Origin: Isoetes taiwanensis
Taxonomy: Eukaryota; Streptophyta; Lycopodiopsida; Isoetales; Isoetaceae
NCBI GenBank assembly: GCA_021234155.1
Contig: JAJEKV010000017.1
Coordinates: 985,467 to 1,049,466 of the forward strand
Reading direction: 5' to 3'
Length of the DNA: 64,000 bases
The position numbers were made by a program, and so were the translations under genes. The notes below the pieces were generated by a model that ran no database searches, was not told the origin of the DNA, and worked only from the letters and a program-made list of their open reading frames with translations. Below are positions 34,381 through 45,115 of the stretch, one piece after another (position 1 is the first letter of the stretch; each line of letters opens with the position of its first letter).

Positions 34381-35658
34381 TTGGTAGGGCGGAAATTCCT
34401 TGGGTATTCTATCAAGAACACCCATATCAATAAGCCTTCTATAACCCGGTCCTCACCGCTACACACCCAAACACCACATAGATTGGCCCCAAATGATGTT
34501 CTATCGTTTTCTCCAAGAAATGGACCGCCGGGGTACCACTTCCATTTCCTCTTTCGTGGAGGCCACTTTCAAGCCCCTCATCCGCCATTACTTCCTCCCA
34601 CACCACCAAATTCTCATAATTCCACTCCGCCTCCTTCCAATCACTCACCAAGCCGCACTTCACGCCTGCCTTCCCCTCGGTCATGTCCACACCAAGACAC
34701 CCATGTCATTGTCTCCTCCTCCGCTACACCATCCACTTCACACCATTTTTCCCAAACATCCCAAACTGTGCAACAGCCAGTTCCACCACCACAACACCCT
34801 CGGTTGTTGTATCAAGACAAGACAGATGCTCAAGCTGCCGCTCTCAAATTACAAGAATCCCAAGACACTCTTATGAGGGGGTTCAACGGCACTAGAAGCC
34901 TCCGATTGGTACACCAGACCTTTCAAGTCGCAAGAATCAGCCAAGTTGCAACCTTGGAGGCCAAACTTCAAGACAAGCATGAAGCTCTCTTACAGGCTCA
35001 TGCAGATCTCAAAAGTGCACAAGCTCAAGTCAGCCAACTCGCAGATCAACAGGCTCAGCTCCAGTCAGAAATTCAGACTCTTTTGGAGCACAACAAGTCC
35101 AAAGCCGCTCTCCTGAGTACCAAGGACGCAGATATTGCTAAGCTCAACGCCTTGTACTCCGAACTTTGTGAAAACTTCAGCACTCAAGTTCAAAACCTTA
35201 CAGAACGGGACGCTCAAGTCGCCTCCTTGACAGCTCAGCTTTCTACACAGACCTCTCAGCTCACCTCTCTTCAAGATCAGCTTACAGAGGTGCAGAAACA
35301 GAAGATACTGGATGACGCGGAGATTGCCGTGCTTCGTCTCAATACTCCGGGGAAATCCTCCTCCCAGGTCAACACTTCTCAGAAACGGGTCCGTGACCGG
35401 GCCACGCCGCTGCTCGAAAAGGGACAACCGGATCCGCGGATCTTGAACAACTGCAAAGAAGCTATTCAGTCTGCCGATGAGGCTCAAGCAAAACTTGATC
35501 GCCGCACCGCCATTCTTCATAGAATGCCCGCTGACTTCCCGTTCCTCCTCGCTATCACGATTATGTGGTTGCTCGACGCCACCTCTTCCTTTCTCGGGTG
35601 GCATGCTAGATGGCCCTTCGTGGATATTCCCCCGGCAAAGCAGTGCATTTTCTTCTGA
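34381..35658 (+). CDS. Extra 3' ORF with long coiled coil, downstream of integrase
   Basis: 425 codons open in the sense strand, far longer than any other frame in this decayed element. Residues 1-150 are Pro/Ser/Thr/His-rich. From about residue 175 to 325 there is a continuous heptad-type coiled coil rich in Gln, Ala, Leu (LEAKLQDKHEALLQAHADL, QVSQLADQQAQLQSEIQTLL, QLTSLQDQLTEVQKQK). A basic stretch (SQKRVRDRATP) follows, and near the C-terminus FPFLLAITIMWLLDATSSFL is a possible membrane segment. Additional 3' ORFs, some called env-like, are known in Athila/Tat-type elements; whether this is one is inference. Confidence 0.65.
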   Translation: MVGRKFLGYSIKNTHINKPSITRSSPLHTQTPHRLAPNDVLSFSPRNGPPGYHFHFLFRGGHFQAPHPPLLPPTPPNSHNSTPPPSNHSPSRTSRLPSPRSCPHQDTHVIVSSSATPSTSHHFSQTSQTVQQPVPPPQHPRLLYQDKTDAQAAALKLQESQDTLMRGFNGTRSLRLVHQTFQVARISQVATLEAKLQDKHEALLQAHADLKSAQAQVSQLADQQAQLQSEIQTLLEHNKSKAALLSTKDADIAKLNALYSELCENFSTQVQNLTERDAQVASLTAQLSTQTSQLTSLQDQLTEVQKQKILDDAEIAVLRLNTPGKSSSQVNTSQKRVRDRATPLLEKGQPDPRILNNCKEAIQSADEAQAKLDRRTAILHRMPADFPFLLAITIMWLLDATSSFLGWHARWPFVDIPPAKQCIFF

Positions 35659-36878
35659 TTTGGCCGAACTCTCCATTGAAGACAAAGGGTTGTGCTGGCC
35701 CTTGTGGTCTTTGATCTCATACACCGCGGCCGATCCGCACTTTTATCACCTTCAGAGTGGTTCAGCCCATGGCTTACATATTTCATGATTTCTATCCGGG
35801 TGATACACAGTGAACACTTTGGAAATGGGCCACGCCAAATTTTTCTGTGGTGACCCCACTCGCGCAATGGGTGCTTCAGATAACAATCAATATCTTAAGC
35901 GATCCTGCCGCACCCAAACTCTTCATCAGAGTACATGCCCGAGCTTGCCAATCATTTATCTCTCTCGGCAAGCGGCAGCAGCTGCAACAAATCAGAAGTA
36001 TCTAGGACATCCCAGGATCTTCCCTATGCACAAATTTATATGCAAAGACTCGCAGTTACAATCGCCATAAGCTATGTTGGATAGCAAGACGGTCCCCACG
36101 GGATGGGATAGCCCTCCCGGCCAACTCTCAGCTCTCTGCTTCTTTGGGATCGTTGGTGTCGGCTCTGATCCAGATCTTGTCGGTCAATTCGTGGAGACCG
36201 CCAAGAACCCACGCCCACGGGCATGGTTCCTTCTCCCTATGCTTCCCCCGGGCGTACCTCCACGCCTGTGTTCCCGGACTTTCTTGACATTCCTTTTTGA
36301 CCAAGGTCATGGATGGTCATGCAGGCTGACACCACTCCTGATCTCGACGGATCTCCTGTGGGATCCACGCTTTGTTCGGCCGCCACATTGGGAAGAAGGT
36401 GCCACCGACAACACCACAAATTGATCTACATTGCTAATGAGCTGGTTGGCAACGCCCGCTGGATGCTTCATGGTCTCGACACCTTCTGCAGAATGCCTCC
36501 ACCTCACCGATCCTTATGTCCATCTTCAAGCGTGATTTTGCCGCTTCTCAAATGCATTTTGCTAAGCTCCTTAAATGCAGGCCCCATTTTTTCAATCGCA
36601 ACCAATGCCGTGTCGTTTTTGGCCTTCGACCTGCCTCCTCATGGAATGTCGTAAGATTTCTTCGTGTGACGCCGCCCCTTTGAAGACATGGTACGCCCGG
36701 CTTTATTGATGCGATCCCGCCTTGGCCAAAACACTCACTCAATCTCTTCAATCGGATCTCTTAAGCCAGCACCATAATGGTGCCGTCCTCACTCCCGTGA
36801 GGATCACTTTCAGACGGATGGCTTCCCTGCCCCTCAAACGCTTCTCCTTTTCTTCACTCTGAGTGTCGTTTGGTGGGG

Positions 36879-37469
36879 TGTTAGTCCCAGCCTCCTGGTA
36901 CATGGACTATTCATGCACAATGACAGAACCCAGGTCAAGCTCAAGGATCCTCAGGCCACGGGTCAGACATCCAAGGCTCCACAGGAAGCCAAGCAGCAGA
37001 CCCACGCTACTCAAAGCCTGTGGTCACAACAAGAGTTGCCCTTCAGACAAGTGACGGCCCCGTCACCGCCCAGCGTCGGCGTGGCAACCAGATTCTAGGG
37101 CACTTCAAGAGGCACCAGCCAAACATTCCTGAAATTAGGCCTCCCCTTCGAGAGTCCAGTAACCGAGATCACGAGTGTCTATATTGGGCCCAAGGTCATT
37201 GCAATATATATATGAGTAGAGCTAGCACATGAGTTTTTTTAGATGAGTTTTGAGTCTTGTCTCCTTTCGCTTTCTCTTATTAGAGCTCATGTATTTTCAT
37301 CATTGATATCAAGGAAGCTTATCATCTTTCTCTCATTTGTTCTGCTTTTCTTCTTCTTCTTCTTCTTGCAAATCCCGCGACATAGTCCCCCTGACTCTCC
37401 CTCAATAGATCCACCTGTCCTCACAGAGGGTCGCCTTTTGTGAGTTCCCAAACCTGCACTCCCAAAAAA
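36879..37469 (+). repeat. 3' LTR
   Basis: 591 bp, preceded by GGTGGGG. It keeps the TATA-like ATATATATATGAG and the TCTTCTTC run. It diverges from the 5' LTR by scattered substitutions and several short indels. Confidence 0.9.
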
Positions 37470-37515
37470 GATCATGAGGGAGGTGGCAATGTGGCAAGTC
37501 TCTCGCTTTCGAATT

Positions 37516-39105
37516 CTATCGTAATGATATCGCCTTCACCTTGCCCAATATATCATTTTCAAAGAGGTCATGGAAAAATGCTTTGAGCTTTGTGTGGAAT
37601 ACGCATACAACCAAATCTGGCCTATCATGCGGCTGTTGTCCAGGTAGCAGATTATGTCTAATCTCTATCCAATTTGGGTTGGACGTAAATGTTACAAAGA
37701 GGTTGGCTTTGCCAAATCTTCGAATCAAGGCCATCGAATCCTGGTAGTTCTGTTGCATTGCTCTCGGGCTGCCATTGTATGAAGAAGGTAGGATGACCAG
37801 CTTGCCAGATCTTAAGCCTCTTTGTTCTGCCTCATGGTCTATGTAGTCAATGAGACCTTGATATAACTCGACTCGCAACTTCCTTTGATTTTGTTTGATC
37901 CAATTTAGTTTGTTTGCCTCCACTCTCGAGTATACATCAACAATGAATTGTTGTGTTAGCTTGCCAGCGCAAAGCAATGGGTTCCAAACTCCACTCCTTA
38001 TTGCCAACCGATAATTGTAGAATTGAAACATAGTCACGTTTTCCTGTTTCTTAGAAGACATTGATGTGGAAGATGTTTCTGCTTTCTTAATTCCTGTGCT
38101 CCAACCCTGGTCACCAAAGGGAAAGAGAATGGGGTAAACTAAGGGATCAAGATTTGGGTCTGTGATTGGGATCCTCTTGAGTCCACCACCCTTTTGGTGT
38201 ATGCAGATGTCCCTATCAAATGGCGGTTCTCCATCTGCATTGACAAATATTACTGCAACTTCGTTTGAGCATGCTGGATTGTACCTTCGATGGTCCAGGC
38301 TTCGAGTAGCATTGAAGTACATCCTAATGTCCTTCACGCCTTCACCTGACTGTTGTGCTCGTTGTTCTACCTCATGCATCATCATGAGTGCTGATGCATA
38401 GGGGCTGACATTGCGTAGAACTAAATCGAGTTCTTTGAGGAGGTGGCTATCACAATTTGCATTCTGGGGGTTTTGAGTTCGTGCTTCATGTGCATAGTCG
38501 GCATCTAGAATATAGAGCTGGGAATATGTTGCAGGCTGGGTATTATCGGCATAAGCTGGACCTACCCTATGGTAGGTTTGTCCTTGGATCTTAAAACAGT
38601 ATGGTCCATGTCCTTCAAATTGTTCGATGTTGGCGCCAAAGGAGGCAAAGGCAAGAGCACTGTTATAAGCCCTAATGTGCTGGTGGAAGTTAGTGCTTTT
38701 TGGGTGTTGGTGGCTCAATAATATCTGAATTAGATGGGGCAATGGCGGTAGAGGGTCCAATTTGATTTGTCCATCGTGGCAGCAGTTTGTACCATCATCC
38801 TTGAATGACAATGCCCTACAATGCATGCACTCCCTATTGAATGGGCCGCAGTGGTGCCGTTCTACCTGTGTGATTGGAAGTGTCCTTGCTATTTTGTACG
38901 TAGATGGGTGGGCTCTTCTTTCACGTTCATATTGTGCGACTTCGTCCAATCTTTGTTGATGCTCCTCTTTTGTTTCTGTGGCGGCTATTTGGCGTCTTTT
39001 ATCACGTTTTTGTTGTGCATTTAATGCCATTCTTTGCAATCGATGTTCATCGGTTTGCACGGGTAATGCTGTAACTTTTCTCTTTGTACTTCTTTGTTTC
39101 TCCAA
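37516..39105 (-). pseudogene. Helitron Rep N-terminal region (Helitron-like N domain)
   Basis: 529 codons open. A basic N-terminus (about 1-85) leads to a Cys/His cluster (HHCGPFNRECMHC), then the Helitron N-domain (FNATRSLDHRRYNPACSNEV, DRDICIHQKGGG, YPILFPFGDQGW, FQFYNYRLAIR, LLCAGKLTQQFIVDVYSRVE, NKLNWIKQNQRKLR) and the Rep motif FVTFTSNPNWIEI. It ends after GKVKA. In the next 30 bp other frames encode the HUH motif as LPHCH, right at the insertion point of the Ty3/gypsy element. So the N-part is nearly intact while the catalytic centre is shifted and split. Confidence 0.92.
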
Positions 39106-39271
39106 TCAACTTCACGCTCATGAGTTGTTCTCGCGAACGCTTCCTCCCAGACGGTCGCTTTGCCGCGCAAGCCTTCTTTCTCGTACTTCTGTCATTACGA
39201 ATTAGGTGTCGAAAATTTTTGTGATTCCTTGTTCCTCCTCGAATCTATTTAAACCAAGGTAAAGGGTAAAA

Positions 39272-39480
39272 GGGCAAAAGGTGGTGTTGCCTTTTTGAAG
39301 TTGAAAAAGTGTCCATTTGTGCCTTTTTTATTTAGAGCTTTTACGTTGGGGGAGGAGGGCAAAAGGTATCATTGTGCCTTTTTAAGTTGAAGTCGTGTCC
39401 TTTTGTGCCTTTTTGGATTAGGATGTCTTACGTTTGGGGCAAAAGGCAAAAGTGTTTTTGCCTTTTTAAGGGGTACATGT
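39272..39480. repeat. 2.5 copies of an 81-85-bp tandem repeat
   Basis: Units begin GGGCAAAAGG at 39272, 39357 and 39438 and include GCCTTTTT...GTGTCC...TTGTGCCTTTTT and TTACGTT. They lie upstream of the Rep start in the Helitron, where they could act in transcription (inference). Confidence 0.8.
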
Positions 39481-40550
39481 GCCTCGAAATGTGCAATTTT
39501 GTTGAAGAGCTTTTTAGTTTTTTTTTTATGATTATTTGAGGGGGTTGAGGGGTTGGCGTTTGGGTGGTTTGGGTGTGGCCTTTGTATAAAAATACCTGGT
39601 TCCGTCGTAGCAGCTCGCATAATAAACCTACTCGCCAAGGCCCATATTGGTGGTGTTTTGAAGTCGCTTTGACATTGTGTTTTTTTCCTCAGAAATGCAA
39701 GCATAGAAAGATCAACATCTAGACGTGGAGCCGTCCGCTGGCAATAACCGATGAGAAATGGAAGTAATAGAGGACATGATACCTCTCGCATAGAGAAATT
39801 TTTCTGTTGAAAATTTTAACCTCGTGGCCCTCCCTCGCCAGCCCATGGCTTACTTTTGGGAGCCATTACAATAATCATTAGGTGTCCGATCTCCAGAAAC
39901 CCATGGTTCAAAGCACCTTTTCCTTTTCTCGAAAACCCCACAGCTCATGCAAAACATGGATATCCCCAAATACACCGCCATATAAATTACAACAAACATG
40001 CATGCAACCAAGGGTTGTACGTACATTTGAATTTTCATACACCCACGCATAATGTCCTTTCTCTCCACATTTGTAGCACGCTTGTGTGCGTGTCTTTCAA
40101 AGGTTTTTCTCTAGAATGTCGCTGGATCAGCACAGCCCTACATTGCGCCAGATGGATAATCACTATATACTTCATAATACCAAGGATGTTTTGACAGCAT
40201 AAATGGCCACTTTGCTTGCAAATGTAACACTTCACAATCAATCAAAACGCTTAATTGAAGAGCAACCATCTAAATAGGCAACAGAACATGCATGCAACCA
40301 AGGGGTTGTACATACATTTGGAATTTTCCAGGATTCACCGGTTAAAGCAGACCTAAAAATCACCATCCGCTCAGCTCTTAAAATAGCAAAAAACCCTTAA
40401 GATGAGTACCCGATCAATTTTAAGGGTCACCTTTCAAGCAGACGTGCATCAGCAGCAATAATATCACCCAACTTTTATGCTTACTATGTCACCGGGACCA
40501 AGATGACAACATCTTGTTCACCCCATCTTCCATCTCATAAGACCTATCAG
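39481..40550 (-). other. Helitron interior, non-coding
   Basis: No domain recognised. A segment at 39985-40040 (ACATGCATGCAACCAAGGGTTGTAC) recurs at 40287-40330, so part of it is duplicated about 300 bp apart. Confidence 0.5.
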
Positions 40551-41330
40551 CAGAAACAAAGTATTATTTTATTGCTTCCTCGTGGATTAAGATTTTAGGT
40601 ATTCCATAGCGAGCCAACCTTTGTTTTTGGGGCAAGCCTTTGCCATTAAAGCAAAGAAATGATTTCCAAAGATTGTTTTCTTCAATGAAGCTTATGGTGG
40701 AGTTTATCACCAGAACGCTATAATACCAACAAATTCTGCTGCCCGGGAGGCCTATTCTGTATGTTTTCCACAAAGAAAATAAATAAACAAAGGAGTCAAG
40801 AATTATACGCTTATGGTTCTAAGGAAGATTAATATAAGATCCCTAGAAGTGTTCCCAATGATTCCTCACCGTAGAACTAACATAATCGACATGGAAAAAG
40901 GATGTAAAATTAAGAGCTTAAAGCTTACATCTCCTATCGCCAGAAACAAAGTATTATTTTATTGCTTCTCGTGATTAAGATTTTAGGCATTCCATAGCGA
41001 GCCAACCTTTGTTTTTGGGGCAAGCCTTGCCATTAAAGCAAAGAAAAGCATTTCCAACATTGTTTTCTTCAATGAAGCTTATGGTGGAGTTTATCACCGC
41101 AGAACGTTATAATACCAACAAATTCTTGCCACCGGAGGCCTATTCTCAGATGTTTTCCACAAAGAAAATAAATAAACAGTGGGTCAAGAATTATACAGTT
41201 ATGGTTCTAAGGAAGATTAATATAAGATCCCCTGGAAGTGTTCCTAATGATTCCTCACTGTAAACTAACATACTGACATGGAAAAAAGGATGTAAAATTA
41301 AGAGCTTAGCTTACATCTCCATTTGCCAAA
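40551..41330 (-). repeat. 390-bp tandem duplication containing a captured H+-ATPase exon
   Basis: Copies from 40551 and 40941, both starting CAGAAACAAAGTATTATTTT. They diverge by scattered substitutions and small indels. Each includes the exon described separately. Confidence 0.9.
40590..40773 (-). pseudogene. Captured plasma-membrane H+-ATPase exon (second membrane segment)
   Basis: On the minus strand VLVINSTISFIEENN matches the highly conserved second transmembrane segment of P3A proton pumps. The continuing bases still encode NAGNA...ALMARLAPK-type residues in shifted frames. A second copy lies at about 40985-41150. Only this small part of the roughly 950-residue pump is present. Confidence 0.85.
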
Positions 41331-41419
41331 GCTATAAAAGAATTTGCTCTCCTGCAAGAAGGAAAGAATTTAGAAACGGGACGTGGAACCATAAATTTGA
41401 TAGGGCTAACACAAAAAAA

Positions 41420-41520
41420 GAAAGGGCATCAAGTACCGTCTTCTCTTCCAACTTGTTGGATCCAAAAATTCGCAAGCGCTCCTCTTCTGCAAACTGTTGT
41501 TGACCACCCGATTGCTTCTT
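41420..41520 (-). pseudogene. Captured plasma-membrane H+-ATPase N-terminal exon
   Basis: On the minus strand [18 protein letters not shown] matches the cytosolic N-terminal region of plant P3A H+-ATPases. A GT follows shortly after LEEK, and an AG precedes the block, consistent with kept splice sites. Its position relative to the other exon is collinear with the real gene. Confidence 0.85.
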
Positions 41521-41790
41521 GTGCACATATTTCACTTCAGCTGGCTTTGAAATACTCTCCCGATAGTTCACTTGTGGTGCCCAAACGTTTGCTTCAACCT
41601 AATAAAATAGGAAAAATCAGCTAAATTTCCAAAGAAAATGCTTACAGGAGGGACGATGCTACAATATCCCCTGTTCTAGCAACTTTCACATCCTCACGAT
41701 CATTGGCATGCTAAGAACTCTATGCTAAGAACTTTCAGTTCGTTGCAGATGTAGAATCATCCCATTCCTTCTATCACAGTTTGGTTTGTC

Positions 41791-41945
41791 TCATCATCTC
41801 GGGAAAAATGAAAGGATGGATCTACCAAAGCACCGGATTGCATGCTTTACTTGCTTCGGATTCGCTCTCATCATCTCGGGAAAAATGAAAGGATGGATCT
41901 ACCAAAGCACTGGATTGCATGCTTTACTTGGTTCGGATTCGCTCT
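41791..41945. repeat. 77-bp tandem duplication
   Basis: Copies at 41791-41867 and 41868-41945, starting TCATCATCTCGGG, nearly identical. Confidence 0.9.
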
Positions 41946-42466
41946 AGTCTGGCTAGCAGACCAAAATATGGCAAACATGATCGTGACCGTCGAAATTAGG
42001 GCGTGAAATCTGCACCGTCGGAATTAGGGTGTGGTTCAAGACACACCCTAAAACATTATAATAAAGATGTCCAATTATACAACTTGGACCCTAGAAAATA
42101 CAATGCTAATAGATGTTTGATTTGTGTACCTGCCGAAAGCTTATCATTGGGATTAAAAAACCCCGCCCTTTCGGGTTTTCGAGGAAAAACCCTAGTGATA
42201 AACCTTCGACAAGGGGCTTGGACAAATGTAAGGCTAAAAATTTGCTCCCAAAAAACCCATGAATGGAGAAGTCGAAGTTGATACCGCTTGCCAACCTGTA
42301 CCTGCACATCATCAACACTAAAACAAATGTGAAAAAACAAACCTCCCAAAGTGGAGGGGCTGATCATGCGTGCCACGCGACAACAACAGAAAAACCTCTT
42401 CAAATAGAGGGGCTGGTCACGCGTGCCAGACGACAAAAAAATATTAAACAGTTAAGGTGGGGAGGG

Positions 42467-42645
42467 TGGGTTTCAAAGAAGAGAATAAGGTACTGCTGAG
42501 AGAGAAGAGGAAACGACGATGAGACGCAGATGAAGAACCTCGCCTAATATAGCGATCTCCCAACCAGAGAAAGCACGCAATAGATGCATGTGAGACATGC
42601 ATGTTCGCCCTCTCTAGAATCTCGATCCGAGGGCTCGGATCGATG
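42467..42645 (-). other. Helitron 5' terminal region with palindromic hairpin
   Basis: Nearly the same sequence forms the 5' end of the adjacent non-autonomous copy (45004-45115 plus 42841-42890). A perfect stem CGATCCGAG-GG-CTCGGATCG lies at 42623-42642; together with the abutting 3' end of the next copy it makes a long imperfect palindrome of about 70 bp. Confidence 0.8.
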
Positions 42646-44971
42646 AGATTCTAGAATGGGGCTCGCATGAAAATGACAAAAACCTCCCAAATAGAAGAGA
42701 ACTTCCTTATCAAAACGGGATCGAGGGCGAAGGTCAAAGGATTATGGCCAAAGAAGAGGCAAGGCCAAGAAAGGACATGCCACGACATGAAAGAAACGCC
42801 AAATTGGTCAATCCAAGCAAGGAGAAGCCCCTCCCCTGCATGGTTTCAAAGAATAGAGAATAAGGTACTACTGAGAGAGAAGAAGAAGCATGGGAAAAAC
42901 TAAAGAGGGGCGGCTGAAAAATTTTAATTTGGCGCAGCGAATACGATTAGGCGCGAAATATGAGTGCCAACGAATCAAATAGCGTGCTGGACCAAGGGGA
43001 CTACGGTTATACGCCATGGCCGGCAAGAGTTTTGAAGATCAATTGCTTTTTTTCTATGCCGGAAGAGCTCTAAGCGTAGCTGCACGAATTTAGCAGGGCT
43101 TCAAAGCAGGTGTGTGGAGCCGCTTCATGCCCCTAAGTTCTGAGGGCTTTAAATCCTTGGAAACCATCCAATGAGAAAGAGCCATGGTTCTCAAGTGCCC
43201 CGCCTCCTTATCAATCGATTCTATTCGTTTTAAGCCCGGTAAGTTCTCCTCACCCATCTTTCACTCTGGGTGATAGATAAGGTTTTAGGTGGAATCTTTG
43301 ATTCTCGCAACATTCGGGCAAGACATCGAAGCCACATCAAGGGGTTTGATCTTGCACTCACCGCAAGGTCTTGCTGTTCTCTAGCTCTCTATGTTTGCTT
43401 TGAGTTCAAATATAACCGATAGGACTTTTATTGCTAGCCATATAGTCACTGTGGATCTCATTTTAGCTCCAAAGTTGACTCAATGTGGCTCTTGGTAATG
43501 TTTTCGATCTATAATCGACGGGCCTTTAAGATTTATTCAGAGTAGAGAGCTCCATCCTCACTACGGTTGGAGCAAGCTCCCAAATGATTAAATTGGCATG
43601 TTATCATTCGTGATCCGGGTGTTTAGCACCGAACCCATTGAGATGTTAGTGGTGCTTCTCAATGGGGACGAAATGGAGGCTTATGTGTCGAAAGTGTGAG
43701 AAATTTATTCAGTAACTTTTTGAACTCTAAGTACTTCGTGCTATCATGCTATCAAAAAATGATTTGGGGGCTTCTTATTTGATCCATGTGAGGTTTTGCA
43801 TAGTATCGTTTGTTCCCCGCACTCTCTATGTAGCCAGTTTTGTTCCTCTCTACAAAGGTATGTTAGCTAAAGATCCTAAGGGCTTTGGGTGCACACCTAA
43901 GCTCTAATTATCTTGTGACTAATGAGTCTTTGTCTTCCGGTAATTGCTATCTATATGGAAGATGTAGTTATGAACCGGTGTCTATGCTAGGTCTTGAGTG
44001 GGTTACCTAAATATGTCCACTTTTCATGTGCTTATTATGAAGCAAGTAGCATTCTAAGATGGGTTTCAATTAGGTCTGCGATCTTCTATCCCGCCTAGAA
44101 GATGCTTCAGATGCATGGCACCGTAAACAAGGGTATGAGTAGGGCTAAATGTCTTTAGGAGACGGGAGGCTTTCTGATCAGACGATGCTTGGCACCTTAG
44201 GGGACAAGCCCTTTGGGAGTTAGATGCGATGGGACTACACTTGGCTCTTAATTCCAAACACGATGTTTATGGTGGTAACTAGGTAGTATTCTTCATCTAT
44301 CATCACTTGAACAAATTTAACTTTCTGGGAGGAACTTCATGGGAATTTTAGCTCGTGTAGAGGGAGTCCTTTGCATAGTATTGTTATCCGTGGCAATCTA
44401 CGTAAGCAAGCTTTTTAAATTGATTATCTTAGGGCCGTGTTTTTTAGGTTTGTGGAGTAAGTATATGGTGATTTTCTTCTGAAATGCAACAAGCTTTCTT
44501 CTTCAGAGTACTCTTCACTTCGTGAAATAGGAATCGCTTGCTTTACTCTTCCAGTGAAAAAGGCATGATCCATAGTACTTCCATGTAATGAAGAGGGTGA
44601 GACATACTAGAATGGGGTGATGTACTTTACCGGAAGTATCCGTGGCCGAAAGACCTTGTTCTTCCAAGTACATATTTCGGGCCGGAGCTTTAAGATATGG
44701 ATGAATTTTGTCTAGTAGGGCTCCATAGACCCAGAGTGAATTCCTCAGTAGAAGTTGCGTGGATGGGAAGAGGGCCATGCCCTCTAGTACCGATTGAGTT
44801 AAAGGACGACGCCCATATCCTTCTCGCTTGTGAAGAGGAAGAGGTCAAGATTGTTCGACCATAGTACCTAAGACATCATCTTATGCTATCTTATGCTTAA
44901 ATTCTTCCTATCAGGCCTATTGTGGAGCCTCAAATAAATGTAATCCATTTACTATTAATATAAAAATCTTA

Positions 44972-45002
<31 letters not shown>

Positions 45003-45115
45003 AGAAGAAGCACCGATGAGACGGTGATGAAGAACCTCGCTTAATATAGTTCCATGCATGCGAGACATGCATGCTCGCCCTCTCTAGAATCTCGGTCCGG
45101 GAGCTCGGATCGATG
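42646..45115 (-). mobile_element. Non-autonomous Helitron copy abutting the autonomous one
   Basis: Same orientation. The 3' end (42647-42686) matches the 3' end of the large element over 40 bp, and the 5' end (about 45061-45115) matches its 5' end. Without the inserted retroposon it is about 350 bp with no coding capacity. The two copies meet with no spacer, head to tail. Confidence 0.8.
42891..45003 (+). mobile_element. Poly(A)-tailed retroposed insertion with TSD
   Basis: 2.1 kb, flanked by AGAAGAAGCA at 42881-42890 and 45003-45012. It ends in 27 A (44977-45003), preceded by AATAAA at 44933-44938. This is the signature of target-primed reverse transcription. I see no clear RT domain; it may be a 5'-truncated decayed LINE or a retrocopy of a non-coding or unrecognised transcript. 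Confidence 0.8.

Larger units (their letters stand above)
26447..37469 (+). mobile_element. Ty3/gypsy element inserted in the Helitron (TSD GATCA)
   Basis: LTRs at 26447-27032 and 36879-37469, both starting TGTTAGTCCC. GATCA occurs immediately before (26442-26446) and after (37470-37474), a clean 5-bp target duplication. Internal order: Gag, protease-like, RT, RNase H, integrase, then a long 3' region with a coiled-coil ORF, resembling large plant Tat/Athila-like elements. The copy is heavily mutated, with frameshifts throughout, and the LTRs differ at many sites, so the insertion is old and the Helitron older still. Confidence 0.93.
23331..42645 (-). mobile_element. Autonomous-type Helitron, split by a Ty3/gypsy element
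   Basis: Minus-strand rolling-circle transposon. The Rep N-terminal part is at 37516-39105 and the Rep catalytic and Pif1 helicase parts at 23650-26446. They join across an LTR element flanked by GATCA duplications. About 320 bp beyond the helicase C-terminus the element ends near 23331 with a 40-bp sequence identical to 42647-42686, the end of the neighbouring copy. Its 5' end is near 42645. Net length without the inserted element is about 8.3 kb. The ends (5' GATTCTAGAGAGGGCGA, 3' complement GATTCTAGAATGGGGC) are imperfect inverted repeats, and the base after CTAG is A, so termini are not the canonical TC...CTRR/T type. Frameshifts make this copy defective. Confidence 0.82.

Noticed and set aside
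35065-35724. 219-codon minus-strand frame opposite the coiled-coil ORF
   Set aside because: It mirrors the low-complexity codon use of the sense ORF and shows no domain of its own.
37516-39105. Long open frame as a host gene of unknown function
   Set aside because: Domain content is the Helitron N-domain and Rep motif, and it continues in the helicase part on the far side of the LTR element.
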